Shown here piece after piece: positions 8,206-16,404 of a stretch of 37,137 nucleotides of DNA. The notes below the pieces were generated by a model, which did not search any database, was not told where the DNA came from, and saw nothing but the letters and a program-made list of their open reading frames with translations. Origin of the DNA: Actinomycetota bacterium (GTDB lineage Bacteria; Actinomycetota; CADDZG01; WHSQ01); contig JAENWQ010000003.1 in the NCBI GenBank assembly GCA_016649855.1, positions 1 to 37,137 of the forward strand. Direction: 5' to 3'. A program made the translations under genes and the position numbers. Position 1 is the stretch's first letter; each line of letters starts with the position of its first letter.

Positions 8206-9165
8206 ATGCTTCGAACGGCGATGCGTGGTGATCCGGGGACGGCGGCGACACTCGAGGAAACGGCGGAAGCGTTCCTTCGGGCAGCGCGCGCCGAGCGCGA
8301 CCTGTCTCCTCACACGCTCGCCGCCTATCGGGGGGATCTGGTCCAGGCGGCCGACTGGCTCGGTCGGGGTGGGATCACCGAACTCGATCAGGTCGACCGC
8401 CGGCACCTCCGGCGTTATGTGGCGTTCCTCGGGACGAGGGGGTTCTCGCGCCGGTCGATCGCACGCAAGGTGTCCTCGCTTCGTTCGATGCTCAACTGGG
8501 CGGTGATCCAGGGCTTACTGGGGGCGAACCCGGCCGATGGTTTGGAGTCCCCGAAGCTCGACCGTCCTCTCCCGAGGGTCCTGAATGAAGACGACGCCGC
8601 GTCCTTGTGCGAGCTTCCGCCGGATGACGATGCGGTGGGGCAGAGGGACCGAGCGGTCCTGGAGCTGCTCTATGGCTCCGGCCTGCGCGTTAGCGAACTA
8701 TGCGGGCTCGACCTCGACGACGTCGATCTGGATTCGGGGATGGTCAACGTGGTCGGCAAGGGCAGGAAGGAGCGACGGGTCCCGATGACGCCGAGGGCAG
8801 CCGAGACGCTTCTCAGGTACCGGGACGACGGCCGGAAGTGGTTCCTCGAGAAGCGCCCGAAGGAGCGGCCTTCCGGGGGAATGGCCGATGCACACGCGGT
8901 GTTCCTGAACGCGCGAGGGATGCGGCTGAACCCCCGAACCGTGAGGACTCAGATGACCCGTTATCTATCAGCCGAAGGTCGTAGTGGGGCGGGACCTCAC
9001 GACCTACGTCATTCTTTCGCTACACATCTGCTCGATAACGGTGCAGACTTACGCGTAGTACAAGAGCTTCTAGGCCATGAGAGCCTCGCTACAACGCAGA
9101 TCTACACACACGTTTCCAACGAGCGGTTGAGGTCAGTTTATGAGCAGAGCCACCCCAGAGCCTAA
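8206..9165 (+). CDS. xerC: Tyrosine recombinase XerC/XerD
   Basis: 319 residues from ATG 8206. The N-terminal SAM-like core-binding domain includes [16 protein letters not shown]. The catalytic set R-K-H-R-H-Y is complete: Arg 161 (GLRVSEL), Lys 185 (VGKGRKER), His 265 and Arg 268 (PHDLRHS), His 291 ([10 protein letters not shown]) and Tyr 300 (IYTHV). Xer enzymes resolve chromosome dimers at dif; XerC versus XerD cannot be told from this sequence alone. Start is uncertain: an AGGAG at 8187-8191 lies 14 bases before ATG 8206; ATG 8221 and TTG 8182 are in frame. The sigma factor gene begins 26 bases before its stop. Confidence 0.9.
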   Translation: MLRTAMRGDPGTAATLEETAEAFLRAARAERDLSPHTLAAYRGDLVQAADWLGRGGITELDQVDRRHLRRYVAFLGTRGFSRRSIARKVSSLRSMLNWAVIQGLLGANPADGLESPKLDRPLPRVLNEDDAASLCELPPDDDAVGQRDRAVLELLYGSGLRVSELCGLDLDDVDLDSGMVNVVGKGRKERRVPMTPRAAETLLRYRDDGRKWFLEKRPKERPSGGMADAHAVFLNARGMRLNPRTVRTQMTRYLSAEGRSGAGPHDLRHSFATHLLDNGADLRVVQELLGHESLATTQIYTHVSNERLRSVYEQSHPRA

Positions 9166-9967
9166 ATCGGACGAGCGGCCCACCCTGCAGGTGGACCTGA
9201 GTGCCGACCCCGTCCAAGAGGCGTGGGAAGAGTACAAGTCGACCGGGTCGGAGCAGGCGCGGGACGGTCTGATCCTCCACTATTCGCCGCTCGTCAAGTA
9301 CGTCGCGGGCCGGGTCGGGATCGGATTGCCGGCCAATGTCGAGCAAACCGATCTCATCTCGTACGGGATCTTTGGGCTTATCGACGCGATCGAGAAGTAT
9401 GAGTTGACCCGGGGCATCAAGTTCGAGACCTACGCGATCAGCCGTATCCGCGGGGCGATCATCGACGAGCTCAGGGCCATCGACTGGGTTCCCCGGTCGG
9501 TTCGGTTCAAAGCGAGAGAGGTCGAGAAGGCCTACAACGCGCTGGAGAACAAGCTCAAGAGGCCCCCGTCCGACGAGGAGATCGCCAAGGAGATGGACAT
9601 CTCCGTCGCCGACCTCACCAACATCTACACGCAGCTCTCCACCGTGTCGCTGGTGGCGCTCGACGAGCTGATGTCGGTCGAGGGCGGTTCCGGGGACAAG
9701 ATCTCACTGGTCGACACCCTCGAGGACACCAAGACGGTGAGCCCCGCCGACGCCTTCGAGGTCGACGAGATGAAGGGGATCCTGGCGGGGGCGATCAGCC
9801 GCCTTCCGGAGCGCGAGAAGATCGTGGTCACCCTCTATTACTACGAGGGCCTGACCCTGGCCCAGATCGGCGAGGTCCTCGGAGTCACCGAGTCCCGTAT
9901 CTGCCAGATGCACACGAAGGCGGTCCTGGCGCTCAAGGGCAAGATGAACGAGGCCATCACCTCCTGA
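9140..9967 (+). CDS. whiG: FliA/WhiG-type RNA polymerase sigma factor (group 3, sigma-28)
   Basis: 275 residues. Region 2 is clear ([59 protein letters not shown]), then region 3 ([20 protein letters not shown]) and region 4 ([41 protein letters not shown]). The sequence is closer to Streptomyces WhiG, which governs sporulation genes, than to most FliA, and the location just before rpsB matches whiG in Streptomyces. In other actinobacteria the same protein drives motility genes. No flagellar or spore gene is in this window, so the regulon is unknown. GAGGT at 9129-9133 precedes ATG 9140, which lies inside the end of xerC. Confidence 0.9.
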   Translation: MSRATPEPKSDERPTLQVDLSADPVQEAWEEYKSTGSEQARDGLILHYSPLVKYVAGRVGIGLPANVEQTDLISYGIFGLIDAIEKYELTRGIKFETYAISRIRGAIIDELRAIDWVPRSVRFKAREVEKAYNALENKLKRPPSDEEIAKEMDISVADLTNIYTQLSTVSLVALDELMSVEGGSGDKISLVDTLEDTKTVSPADAFEVDEMKGILAGAISRLPEREKIVVTLYYYEGLTLAQIGEVLGVTESRICQMHTKAVLALKGKMNEAITS

Positions 9968-10025
9968 TCTTCCCGGTCCGCCCAACTGGTAACCTCTCCA
10001 CGTTCCACATCACACACGTCCGCTT

Positions 10026-10119
10026 CCCTCGGCGCGCCCTAGGCGCTCGGGGGCTTTCGGTCCCGGTTGCTCGGCGAGAGCTGAAGCGTCCGGGTTTCGG
10101 CGGGCGGAGGAGTCCGGAC
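10026..10119 (+). promoter_or_regulatory. rpsB leader with possible RNA hairpins
   Basis: The 189-base gap before rpsB can form at least two hairpins: 10026-10035 with 10043-10052 (GC-rich, one mismatch and two G-U pairs), and GTCCGG 10088-10093 with CCGGAC 10114-10119. No T-run follows either, so they are not obvious terminators. S2 is known to repress its own operon through the leader in some bacteria; whether this leader does so is a guess. I see no convincing promoter in it. Confidence 0.3.
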
Positions 10120-10156
10120 CTGTAAGGCCGGCACAACCGAAGGAGGTAGCACCACC

Positions 10157-11218
10157 ATGCCCGTCGTCACGATGAGGCAGTTGCTGGAGGCCGGGGTTCA
10201 CTTCGGCCATCAAACGCGCCGTTGGAACCCGAAGATGAAGCGGTTCATCTTCGCGGAGAGGAACGGTATCTACATCCTCGATCTGCAACAGACCATGTCT
10301 GGGATCGAGAAGTCCTACACGTTCACCCGCGATCTCGTCGCCAAGGGCGGTTCCGTGTTGTTCGTTGCTACCAAGAAGCAACTCCAGGACATCGTTCAGG
10401 AGCAGGCGGACCGAGCGGGAATGCCGTACGTCAACTTCCGCTGGCTCGGCGGCATGCTGACGAACTTCCAGACGATCGCCGCCAGGATCAAGCGGATGAA
10501 CGAGCTCGCCGAAATGGAAGCGACCGGCGCGCTCGAGAGCTTCTCCAAGAAGGAGGCCCTCAAGCTCCGGCGCGAGCTCGAGAAGCTGCAGAGGAACCTT
10601 CACGGGATCAAAGATCTCCAGAAGCTTCCCCAAGCGATCTACATCCTCGACACCAAGAAGGAAGAGATCGCGGTGCGTGAGGCTCACAAGCTCGGCATCC
10701 CGATCATCGCGGTGCTCGATACCAACTGCGATCCCGACGACGTCGACTTCGGGATCCCCGGCAACGACGACGCGATCCGCGCCGGCCAGCTGTTGACCAG
10801 GGTGATCGCCGACGCAGTGATCGAGGGCAAGTCGATGCGGGAAGACGCTCCCGACCAGGAAGCGCAGGTAGCGGCGGCGACCCCCGCGGCCGGCGAACCC
10901 ACCCAGGTGTTGCCCGGAGCGGCGGCACAGCCGAAGGCCGAGTGGGAACTTCAGCTCGAGGCCGAGGAGGCTGCTCAGAAAGCACCCGAAACCGATGCGG
11001 AGGCGGCCGCGGTCGAAAAACACACCCCCGCTCAGCATGCACCCGAGACCGATGCGGATGCGGCCGCCGGCGATGAGGCCGAGATAGCGGACGCCGTCGC
11101 GGAGATTGCTCCCGCCGCCGAGTCCCAGACCGACGCTCCAACGACCGAGGGATCGGCCGACGAGCGCGGGGACGAGCCCGGCGATCTCGATCACCCGAGG
11201 CCCAAGACAGACGAGTAG
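10157..11218 (+). CDS. rpsB: 30S ribosomal protein S2 with long acidic C-terminal extension
   Basis: 353 residues. The first ~230 are a normal S2: [73 protein letters not shown]. After about residue 235 there is a ~115-residue tail rich in Ala, Glu, Asp and Pro, with an internal imperfect repeat ([10 protein letters not shown] and [10 protein letters not shown]). Actinobacterial S2 often has some acidic tail, but this one is long. A textbook AAGGAGGT at 10140-10147 precedes the ATG by about 9 bases. tsf follows after 32 bases, the conserved S2-EF-Ts pair. Confidence 0.97.
   Translation: MPVVTMRQLLEAGVHFGHQTRRWNPKMKRFIFAERNGIYILDLQQTMSGIEKSYTFTRDLVAKGGSVLFVATKKQLQDIVQEQADRAGMPYVNFRWLGGMLTNFQTIAARIKRMNELAEMEATGALESFSKKEALKLRRELEKLQRNLHGIKDLQKLPQAIYILDTKKEEIAVREAHKLGIPIIAVLDTNCDPDDVDFGIPGNDDAIRAGQLLTRVIADAVIEGKSMREDAPDQEAQVAAATPAAGEPTQVLPGAAAQPKAEWELQLEAEEAAQKAPETDAEAAAVEKHTPAQHAPETDADAAAGDEAEIADAVAEIAPAAESQTDAPTTEGSADERGDEPGDLDHPRPKTDE
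10973..11067 (+). repeat. Imperfect 38-base direct repeat in rpsB tail
   Basis: Copies at 10973-11010 and 11030-11067 (period 57) match at 34 of 38 positions by my alignment. Both encode AQ-x-APETDA-(E/D)-AAA in the same frame, so the tail has grown by in-frame duplication followed by divergence. Confidence 0.7.
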
Positions 11219-11250
11219 GACAAGACCAGTACAGGAAGGTTCCAAGAGAG

Positions 11251-11874
11251 ATGGCTGAGATCAACGCTAAGGACGTAGCGGCGCTTCGCAAGGCGACCGG
11301 CGCCGGGATGATGGACTGCAAGAAGGCGCTTGCCGAAGCGAACGGAGATCTCGGGGCCGCGAAGCGGCTCCTGAGGGAGAAGGGTCTCGCCGACGCCGCC
11401 AAGAAGAGCGAGCGCGCGGCGACCGAGGGTCTCGTGTACGCGTATATGCACCGCCCGCAGCCCGACTACCCGCCGAAGCTCGGCGTTCTGGTCGAGCTCA
11501 ACTGCGAGACGGACTTCGTCGCGAAGACCGAAGCGTTCGAGCGCCTGGCCAAGGACATCGCCATGCACATCTCGTTCGCGGACCCCGACTGGACCACCCG
11601 GGACCAGGTCCCTCAGGGCGTGATCGACGAAGAGTCCGCCATCTACGCGAAGCAGGCTATGGACTCGGGGAAGCCCGAGAACATCATCGAGAAGATCGTC
11701 GGGGGCAAGCTCGAGGGCTTCTACAAAGAGCGCGTCCTGATGGACCAGGAGTGGATCCAGGACAAGTCCAAGTCGATCTCCGATCTGGTCAGCGAGGCGA
11801 AGGCGTCCATGGGCGAGAACATCAACATCGGACGGTTCGCCAGGATCCGGGTCGGCGAGGGCCAGGGATCGTAG
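11251..11874 (+). CDS. tsf: Translation elongation factor Ts (short form)
   Basis: 207 residues. It begins with the UBA-like domain (AALRKATGAGMMDCKKALAEANGD) and has the EF-Tu nucleotide-exchange motif CETDFVA at 85-91, with the Asp-Phe pair that pushes into the EF-Tu G domain. A single core subdomain follows; E. coli and Streptomyces EF-Ts have about 280 residues with a duplicated core and coiled coil. This is therefore the short type known from Thermus and some other lineages, ending in NINIGRFARIRVGEG. AAGAGAG precedes the ATG. pyrH begins 6 bases after the stop. Confidence 0.96.
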   Translation: MAEINAKDVAALRKATGAGMMDCKKALAEANGDLGAAKRLLREKGLADAAKKSERAATEGLVYAYMHRPQPDYPPKLGVLVELNCETDFVAKTEAFERLAKDIAMHISFADPDWTTRDQVPQGVIDEESAIYAKQAMDSGKPENIIEKIVGGKLEGFYKERVLMDQEWIQDKSKSISDLVSEAKASMGENINIGRFARIRVGEGQGS

Positions 11875-11880
11875 GCCCAC

Positions 11881-12651
11881 GTGAGTGAAGTGACCGACAT
11901 GGCGGGCGCCCCTGGTGTCGCCGGGGCCGCGCCCAAGTACCGCCGGGTGTTGCTGAAGATTTCCGGAGAAGCGTTCGCCGATCCGTCGCACGGCTTCGGC
12001 ATCGATCCCCGGATCGTTGCATCGATCGCCAGACAGCTGGCCGACGCGCGGAACCTGGGCGTAGAGCTGGGCATCGTCGTCGGGGGCGGGAACATCATCC
12101 GCGGCTTGAGCGCATCGGCGCAGGGTACGGACCGGACGACGGCCGACTACATGGGGATGCTCGGTACGGTTATCAACGCACTCGCCCTTCAGGACGCGCT
12201 CGAGAAAGAAGGGGTTCAGACCCGGGTTCAAACCGCGATCTGGATGCAGGAGCTGGCTGAGCCCTTCATCCGGCGCCGCGCGATGCGTCACCTCGAGAAG
12301 GGCCGTGTGGTGATCTTCGCCGGCGGCACCGGGAACCCTTACTTCTCGACCGACACGACCGCGGCTCTCCGAGCACTCGAGATCAATGCCGAGGCGATCC
12401 TCAAGGGAACGCAGGTCGACGGTGTGTTCGATTCCGATCCGAAGGTGAATCCAGAAGCCAAGATGTTCACCTCGCTCGCGTATCTCGACGTCCTCAGCCG
12501 CGGCCTCAAGGTGATGGATTCGACCGCGGTGTCTCTGTGCATGGACAACCGGCTTCCGATCATCGTTTTCAACCTCAAGGCCGGCAACATCGTGCGGGTG
12601 CTGTCGGGTGAAGAAGTGGGGACCCTCGTGCATTCCGACGGAACCAGGTAG
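11881..12651 (+). CDS. pyrH: UMP kinase
   Basis: 256 residues of the amino-acid-kinase family, converting UMP to UDP with ATP. The motifs are [69 protein letters not shown], and [13 protein letters not shown] near the ATP site. The first ~19 residues before KYRRVLLK are extra and Ala/Gly-rich. Start is uncertain: GTG 11881 has no clear ribosome site, and in-frame GTG 11890 and ATG 11899 would still keep the whole kinase domain. The position between tsf and frr is conserved across bacteria. Confidence 0.95.
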   Translation: MSEVTDMAGAPGVAGAAPKYRRVLLKISGEAFADPSHGFGIDPRIVASIARQLADARNLGVELGIVVGGGNIIRGLSASAQGTDRTTADYMGMLGTVINALALQDALEKEGVQTRVQTAIWMQELAEPFIRRRAMRHLEKGRVVIFAGGTGNPYFSTDTTAALRALEINAEAILKGTQVDGVFDSDPKVNPEAKMFTSLAYLDVLSRGLKVMDSTAVSLCMDNRLPIIVFNLKAGNIVRVLSGEEVGTLVHSDGTR

Positions 12652-12665
12652 GAGGATCAGGAACG

Positions 12666-13232
12666 ATGGCTGAGACCACGGCTGGCGTACTGCGAGAGGC
12701 CGAAGAGAAGATGAAGAGGGCCGTCTCGGTGAACCTGGAAGAGCTGTCCTCGATCCGTTCGGGACGCGCCACCCCCTCGCTCTTGAACCGGATCCACGTC
12801 GACTACTACGGCACGCAGGTTCCCATCAATCAGGTGGCGAACCTTTCGGTTCCCGAACCACGCCTCCTCGTCATCGCTCCTTACGATCCCAACTCGATCG
12901 CGGCGATCGAGAAGGCGATCCTTGCCTCCGACCTCGGCGTTATGCCGGCGAACGATGGTGCCGTGGTGCGACTCGCGTTCCCGCAGCTCACTGAGGACCG
13001 GCGCAAGGAGCTCATCAAGGTCGCTCACGTCCGCGCCGAAGAGGGCCGGGTTGCGGTCCGAGGTGTCCGGCGTCACGCGAAGCAAGAGCTGGAGCGGATG
13101 AAGAAGGACGGCACCTTGTCGGAAGACGCCGAGCGTGGGGCCGAAGGCGACCTTCAGAAGATCACCGACCGCTATGTCACAGAGGTCGACGAGAACCTGA
13201 AGCGCAAGGAACAAGAACTCTCCGAGGTCTGA
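12666..13232 (+). CDS. frr: Ribosome recycling factor
   Basis: 188 residues, normal length (about 185). RRF motifs: LSSIRSGRATPSLLNRIHVDYYG at the domain hinge, then VPEPRLLVIAPYDP, and the C-terminal helix region with LTEDRRKEL, RVAVRGVRRHAKQEL and GDLQKITDRYVTEVDE. RRF acts with EF-G to split post-termination ribosomes. AGGAGG at 12650-12655 precedes ATG 12666 by 10 bases. cdsA begins 5 bases after its stop. Confidence 0.97.
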   Translation: MAETTAGVLREAEEKMKRAVSVNLEELSSIRSGRATPSLLNRIHVDYYGTQVPINQVANLSVPEPRLLVIAPYDPNSIAAIEKAILASDLGVMPANDGAVVRLAFPQLTEDRRKELIKVAHVRAEEGRVAVRGVRRHAKQELERMKKDGTLSEDAERGAEGDLQKITDRYVTEVDENLKRKEQELSEV

Positions 13233-13237
13233 GGCGC

Positions 13238-14053
13238 GTGACAGCGTCGTCCCGCAACCTCCCTCAGGCGGTCGCGACCGCCCTGGTCCTTCTTGGGTTG
13301 ATGCTCGGCGCCATGGTGAGCGGGCCGACTGCGTTCTTCTGGCTGGCCGCAGCGGTCGTTTCTCTCGCGGCCCTCGAGCTGTTCATCGCGGTTCGAGGAA
13401 CCGGCCGCCGCATCGTCACGCTGATGGGTCCTGCGGGAGCGCTGGCCCTCATGGCCGCCGCTTACTTCCGGCCGCAAGAGTTGGGCTTCCTCGTGGCCGT
13501 GGGAGCGGTCGTCGTCGTGCTGACCTTCTCGATCACGCTCCGGCCCGACCGGGGAACGACCCCTGCGACCGACGTCGCCTGGACGGTCATGGGGATCTTC
13601 TGGATAGGAGGTGGGGGAGCGGGGGCAGTCTCGATGCTCACCGTGAGGTCGGGGGTGAGTGTCCTCCTGGCCCACGTTCTCATCACCGCAGCCGACGACA
13701 TCGGGGCTTTCTTCGCCGGCACGGCCTTCGGTCGCCACAAGATGGCGCCGTCGATCTCACCGGCCAAGTCGTGGGAAGGAGCCGCCGGAGGTTTCGTCGC
13801 CGCGCTTGCGGCGGGGGCGATGTTCGGAAGCATCATCGATGTGATCGGGGTGGGTCATGGGATCGTCATCGGAGCGATCATCGGGTTCCTTGCGCCCGCC
13901 GGGGACCTGGCCGAATCCCTCGTCAAGAGGGAGTTGGGGATCAAGGATTCCGGGAGGATGTTGCCCGGCCACGGGGGCATGCTCGACCGGCTCGACGCGA
14001 TCGTGTTCGGTGCGCCGACCGTGTTCCTTTACCTCCACTTCGCCGTTCTCTAG
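13238..14053 (+). CDS. cdsA: Phosphatidate cytidylyltransferase (CDP-diglyceride synthase)
   Basis: 271 residues with about seven hydrophobic segments. The CdsA signature is in the C-terminal half: SPAKSWEGAAGG, then GDLAESLVKRELGIKDSG and LPGHGGMLDRLDA, holding the acidic residues that bind metal and CTP. Upstream is ADDIGAFFAGTAFGRHK. The enzyme makes CDP-diacylglycerol from phosphatidic acid and CTP for phospholipid synthesis in the cytoplasmic membrane. Start GTG 13238 is 5 bases after frr. The order frr-cdsA-dxr-rseP is conserved in many bacteria; rlmN, which I recall between cdsA and dxr in Streptomyces, is absent here. Confidence 0.95.
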   Translation: MTASSRNLPQAVATALVLLGLMLGAMVSGPTAFFWLAAAVVSLAALELFIAVRGTGRRIVTLMGPAGALALMAAAYFRPQELGFLVAVGAVVVVLTFSITLRPDRGTTPATDVAWTVMGIFWIGGGGAGAVSMLTVRSGVSVLLAHVLITAADDIGAFFAGTAFGRHKMAPSISPAKSWEGAAGGFVAALAAGAMFGSIIDVIGVGHGIVIGAIIGFLAPAGDLAESLVKRELGIKDSGRMLPGHGGMLDRLDAIVFGAPTVFLYLHFAVL

Positions 14054-14083
14054 GCAAAACTCTCACCGTGTGACAATCGGGGA

Positions 14084-15196
14084 ATGACCGAGATCAAGAA
14101 CGTCGTCGTCCTGGGCTCTTCGGGCTCGATCGGATGCCAGGCTCTGGAGGTCATCCGGGCGCACGCCGACCGCTTCCGGGTCCTCGGGCTGTGTGTGGGG
14201 AGCGACTCCGATGCCCTCCAGGCGCAAGCCGGTGAGTTCGGCGCCACGCACACCGGCATCGGGGCGGATGCGGCGGCCGAGCTGGCCTCGCTAGAAGAGG
14301 CCGACATCGTCCTCAACGCGATCGTCGGAGCGGCAGGGCTGAAGGCGTCGCTGGCCGCCCTGACCGCGGGGAAGATCCTCGCGCTTGCTAACAAGGAGAG
14401 CCTCGTCGCCGGCGGAGAGTTGTGCCTCGCGGCGGCGGCCGCGGGGGGCGGCCGGGTCGAGGCCGTCGACTCCGAGCATGCCGCGATCGCGCAGTGCCTC
14501 GACGGGCGCGACCTCCGTACGGTCGAGCGGATCATCCTGACCGCGTCGGGAGGACCGTTCCGTACCAGGGCGTCGCTCGACGACGTGACCCCGGAGGAAG
14601 CCCTCAAACATCCGACGTGGGCGATGGGTCCGAAGATCACGATCGATTCGGCCACCTTGATGAACAAGGGCCTCGAGGTCATCGAAGCGCACTTCCTCTT
14701 CGGCTTCTCTTACGATCAGATCGACGTCGTCGTCCATCCGCAGTCGGTGGTTCACGGCATCGTGTGCTTCATCGACGGTTCGATCCTCCAGCAGGCGGGG
14801 CCGGCCGACATGCGCATCCCGATCCAGGCGGCGCTGTCGTATCCCGATCGCATCGCGTCGGAGGGCGCCCGACTGGATCTGGCGACGATCGGATCGCTCG
14901 AGTTCGAGGCCGTCGACCACCAGAGGTTCCCGGCCCTTGGTCTCGCCTACGAGGTCGGACGCAAGGGCGCGACCTTCCCCGCGGTCTTGAACGCGGCCAA
15001 CGAGGTCGCCGTCGAGGCGTTCCTCGCTGGGAGATTGGCGTTCACCGGGATCACGAGCGTGATCGAAGAAACCCTGTCGCTTCACGAACCACTCGATGCC
15101 ACCGAGCTCGACGCGGTGCTCGAGGCCGATGCATGGGCACGGTCGGAAGCGACCAGGTTGATGTCCGTTGCCACGGTAACGGGGGGCGCTCAGTGA
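14084..15196 (+). CDS. dxr: 1-deoxy-D-xylulose 5-phosphate reductoisomerase
   Basis: 370 residues. An NADPH-binding start (VVVLGSSGSIGCQALEVI) is followed by LALANKESLVAGGEL, VDSEHAAIAQCL, the catalytic region ILTASGGPFR with HPTWAMGPKITIDSATLMNKGLEVIEAHFLF, and the flexible-loop/fosmidomycin region VHPQSVVHGIV. This is the committed step of the MEP isoprenoid pathway, and ispG of the same pathway lies two genes downstream. The ribosome site is weak (GGGGA directly before the ATG). Its stop overlaps the rseP start (GTGA). Confidence 0.97.
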   Translation: MTEIKNVVVLGSSGSIGCQALEVIRAHADRFRVLGLCVGSDSDALQAQAGEFGATHTGIGADAAAELASLEEADIVLNAIVGAAGLKASLAALTAGKILALANKESLVAGGELCLAAAAAGGGRVEAVDSEHAAIAQCLDGRDLRTVERIILTASGGPFRTRASLDDVTPEEALKHPTWAMGPKITIDSATLMNKGLEVIEAHFLFGFSYDQIDVVVHPQSVVHGIVCFIDGSILQQAGPADMRIPIQAALSYPDRIASEGARLDLATIGSLEFEAVDHQRFPALGLAYEVGRKGATFPAVLNAANEVAVEAFLAGRLAFTGITSVIEETLSLHEPLDATELDAVLEADAWARSEATRLMSVATVTGGAQ

Positions 15197-16383
15197 CGTT
15201 CGGTGTTGTCATCTTCGCCCTCGCGATCCTCGTCGTGGTGATGATCCACGAATCGGGGCACTTCCTTACCGCCAAACTCTTCAACTTCAAGGCGACGAAG
15301 TACTTCATCGGCTTCGGCCCGACGCTCTGGTCGTTCCAGCGCGGCGAAACCGAATACGGCGTCAAGGCTCTTCCGCTCGGCGGCTTCGTGAAGATCGTGG
15401 GGATGAACCCATACGAGGAGATCCCACCCGAGGACCTTCCGCGTGCGTACCCGAACAAACCTGCGTGGCAGCGGGCGATCGTGTTGGTCGCGGGCTCTGC
15501 AACACACTGGGTCGTCGCGTTCCTCCTCCTCACGTTCGCGTTCCTCGCGATCGGCTATCCGACGGGCAACGCGACGACCACGGTTCTCGACATCACCGCT
15601 TCGATGGGCGGAGAGGACACGCCCGCGGCCGGTGCCGATCTCATCCCCGGGGACGAGATCGTGGGGATCGAAGGGGTTGCGGACGCTGCCGCCGACACCT
15701 GGCCCGAGATCCGCGCGTACATCAAGGAGCGTCCCGGCGAGCCGGTCACGTTCCTGATCGAGCGCGACGGCACCGTCAGGACCGAGACGATCCGGTTGGG
15801 CACGGGCTTGTTCGACGTCGATGGTGGGATCGTCGATTACGCTCCGCCGGGCGAAGAGGTCGGAACGCCGGGAGAAGGCGAAACGATCGGCGGGTTCCTC
15901 GGGGTCGCTCCCGAGCCGGAGTACAAGAGGGAGTCGCTCGGAGGGGCGATCGCCCGCGGCGGTAACGAGACCTGGCAGCTGACCTACCTGTCGTTCAAAG
16001 GGATCGGCACCGTGTTCGGCACCGTGTTCGATGGCGATTTCTGGGCTCAGGTGTCCGGTTCGGCGGAAAGGGATCCGCGGGGTGCCATCGGCCTCGTGGG
16101 TGCCGGCAAGATCGCGGGTCAGACGGTCGAGCGGGGTCAGTACCTCGATCTGATCGGCATGATCGCGGCGTTCACCGTCTTCATCGGGCTGCTGAACCTT
16201 CTGCCCCTTCCGCCTCTCGACGGTGGGCACCTGATCATCCTTCTGTACGAGAAGGTCACGGGCAGGCAGGTGGATGTCCGCAAGACGATCCCGGTGGCAG
16301 CCGCGGTCATCTCGTTCTTCGTCATCCTGTTCCTGGCCGTCCTGTATCTGGACATCGCCCACCCGATCCAAACGCCGTTCTAG
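15193..16383 (+). CDS. rseP: Site-2 zinc metalloprotease RseP (M50 family)
   Basis: 396 residues. The zinc motif HESGH is at residues 19-23 in the first membrane segment, followed by YFIGFGPTLWSF and GVKALPLGGFVKIVGM. A PDZ-like domain (about 120-230) includes AAGADLIPGDEIVGIEG. The second metal motif LLPLPPLDGGHL is near residue 340, followed by a final membrane helix. The family cuts membrane-bound anti-sigma factors and signal-peptide remnants inside the membrane. I chose GTG 15193, overlapping the dxr stop; the frame is open upstream only inside dxr. Confidence 0.95.
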   Translation: MTFGVVIFALAILVVVMIHESGHFLTAKLFNFKATKYFIGFGPTLWSFQRGETEYGVKALPLGGFVKIVGMNPYEEIPPEDLPRAYPNKPAWQRAIVLVAGSATHWVVAFLLLTFAFLAIGYPTGNATTTVLDITASMGGEDTPAAGADLIPGDEIVGIEGVADAAADTWPEIRAYIKERPGEPVTFLIERDGTVRTETIRLGTGLFDVDGGIVDYAPPGEEVGTPGEGETIGGFLGVAPEPEYKRESLGGAIARGGNETWQLTYLSFKGIGTVFGTVFDGDFWAQVSGSAERDPRGAIGLVGAGKIAGQTVERGQYLDLIGMIAAFTVFIGLLNLLPLPPLDGGHLIILLYEKVTGRQVDVRKTIPVAAAVISFFVILFLAVLYLDIAHPIQTPF

Positions 16384-16404
16384 GCCCCCTAGACTGGATG
16401 TGAC

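Noticed and set aside
9968-10156. tRNA-like or small gene in the rpsB leader
   Set aside because: No cloverleaf or T-loop motif, and no open frame with a ribosome site other than rpsB.
10010-12633. Minus-strand open frames opposite rpsB, tsf and pyrH
   Set aside because: All lie on top of conserved ribosomal and metabolic genes and show the low-complexity composition of antisense frames.
14422-15192. Upstream extension of the RseP frame
   Set aside because: It is an out-of-frame reading of dxr; the protease family begins near GTG 15193.
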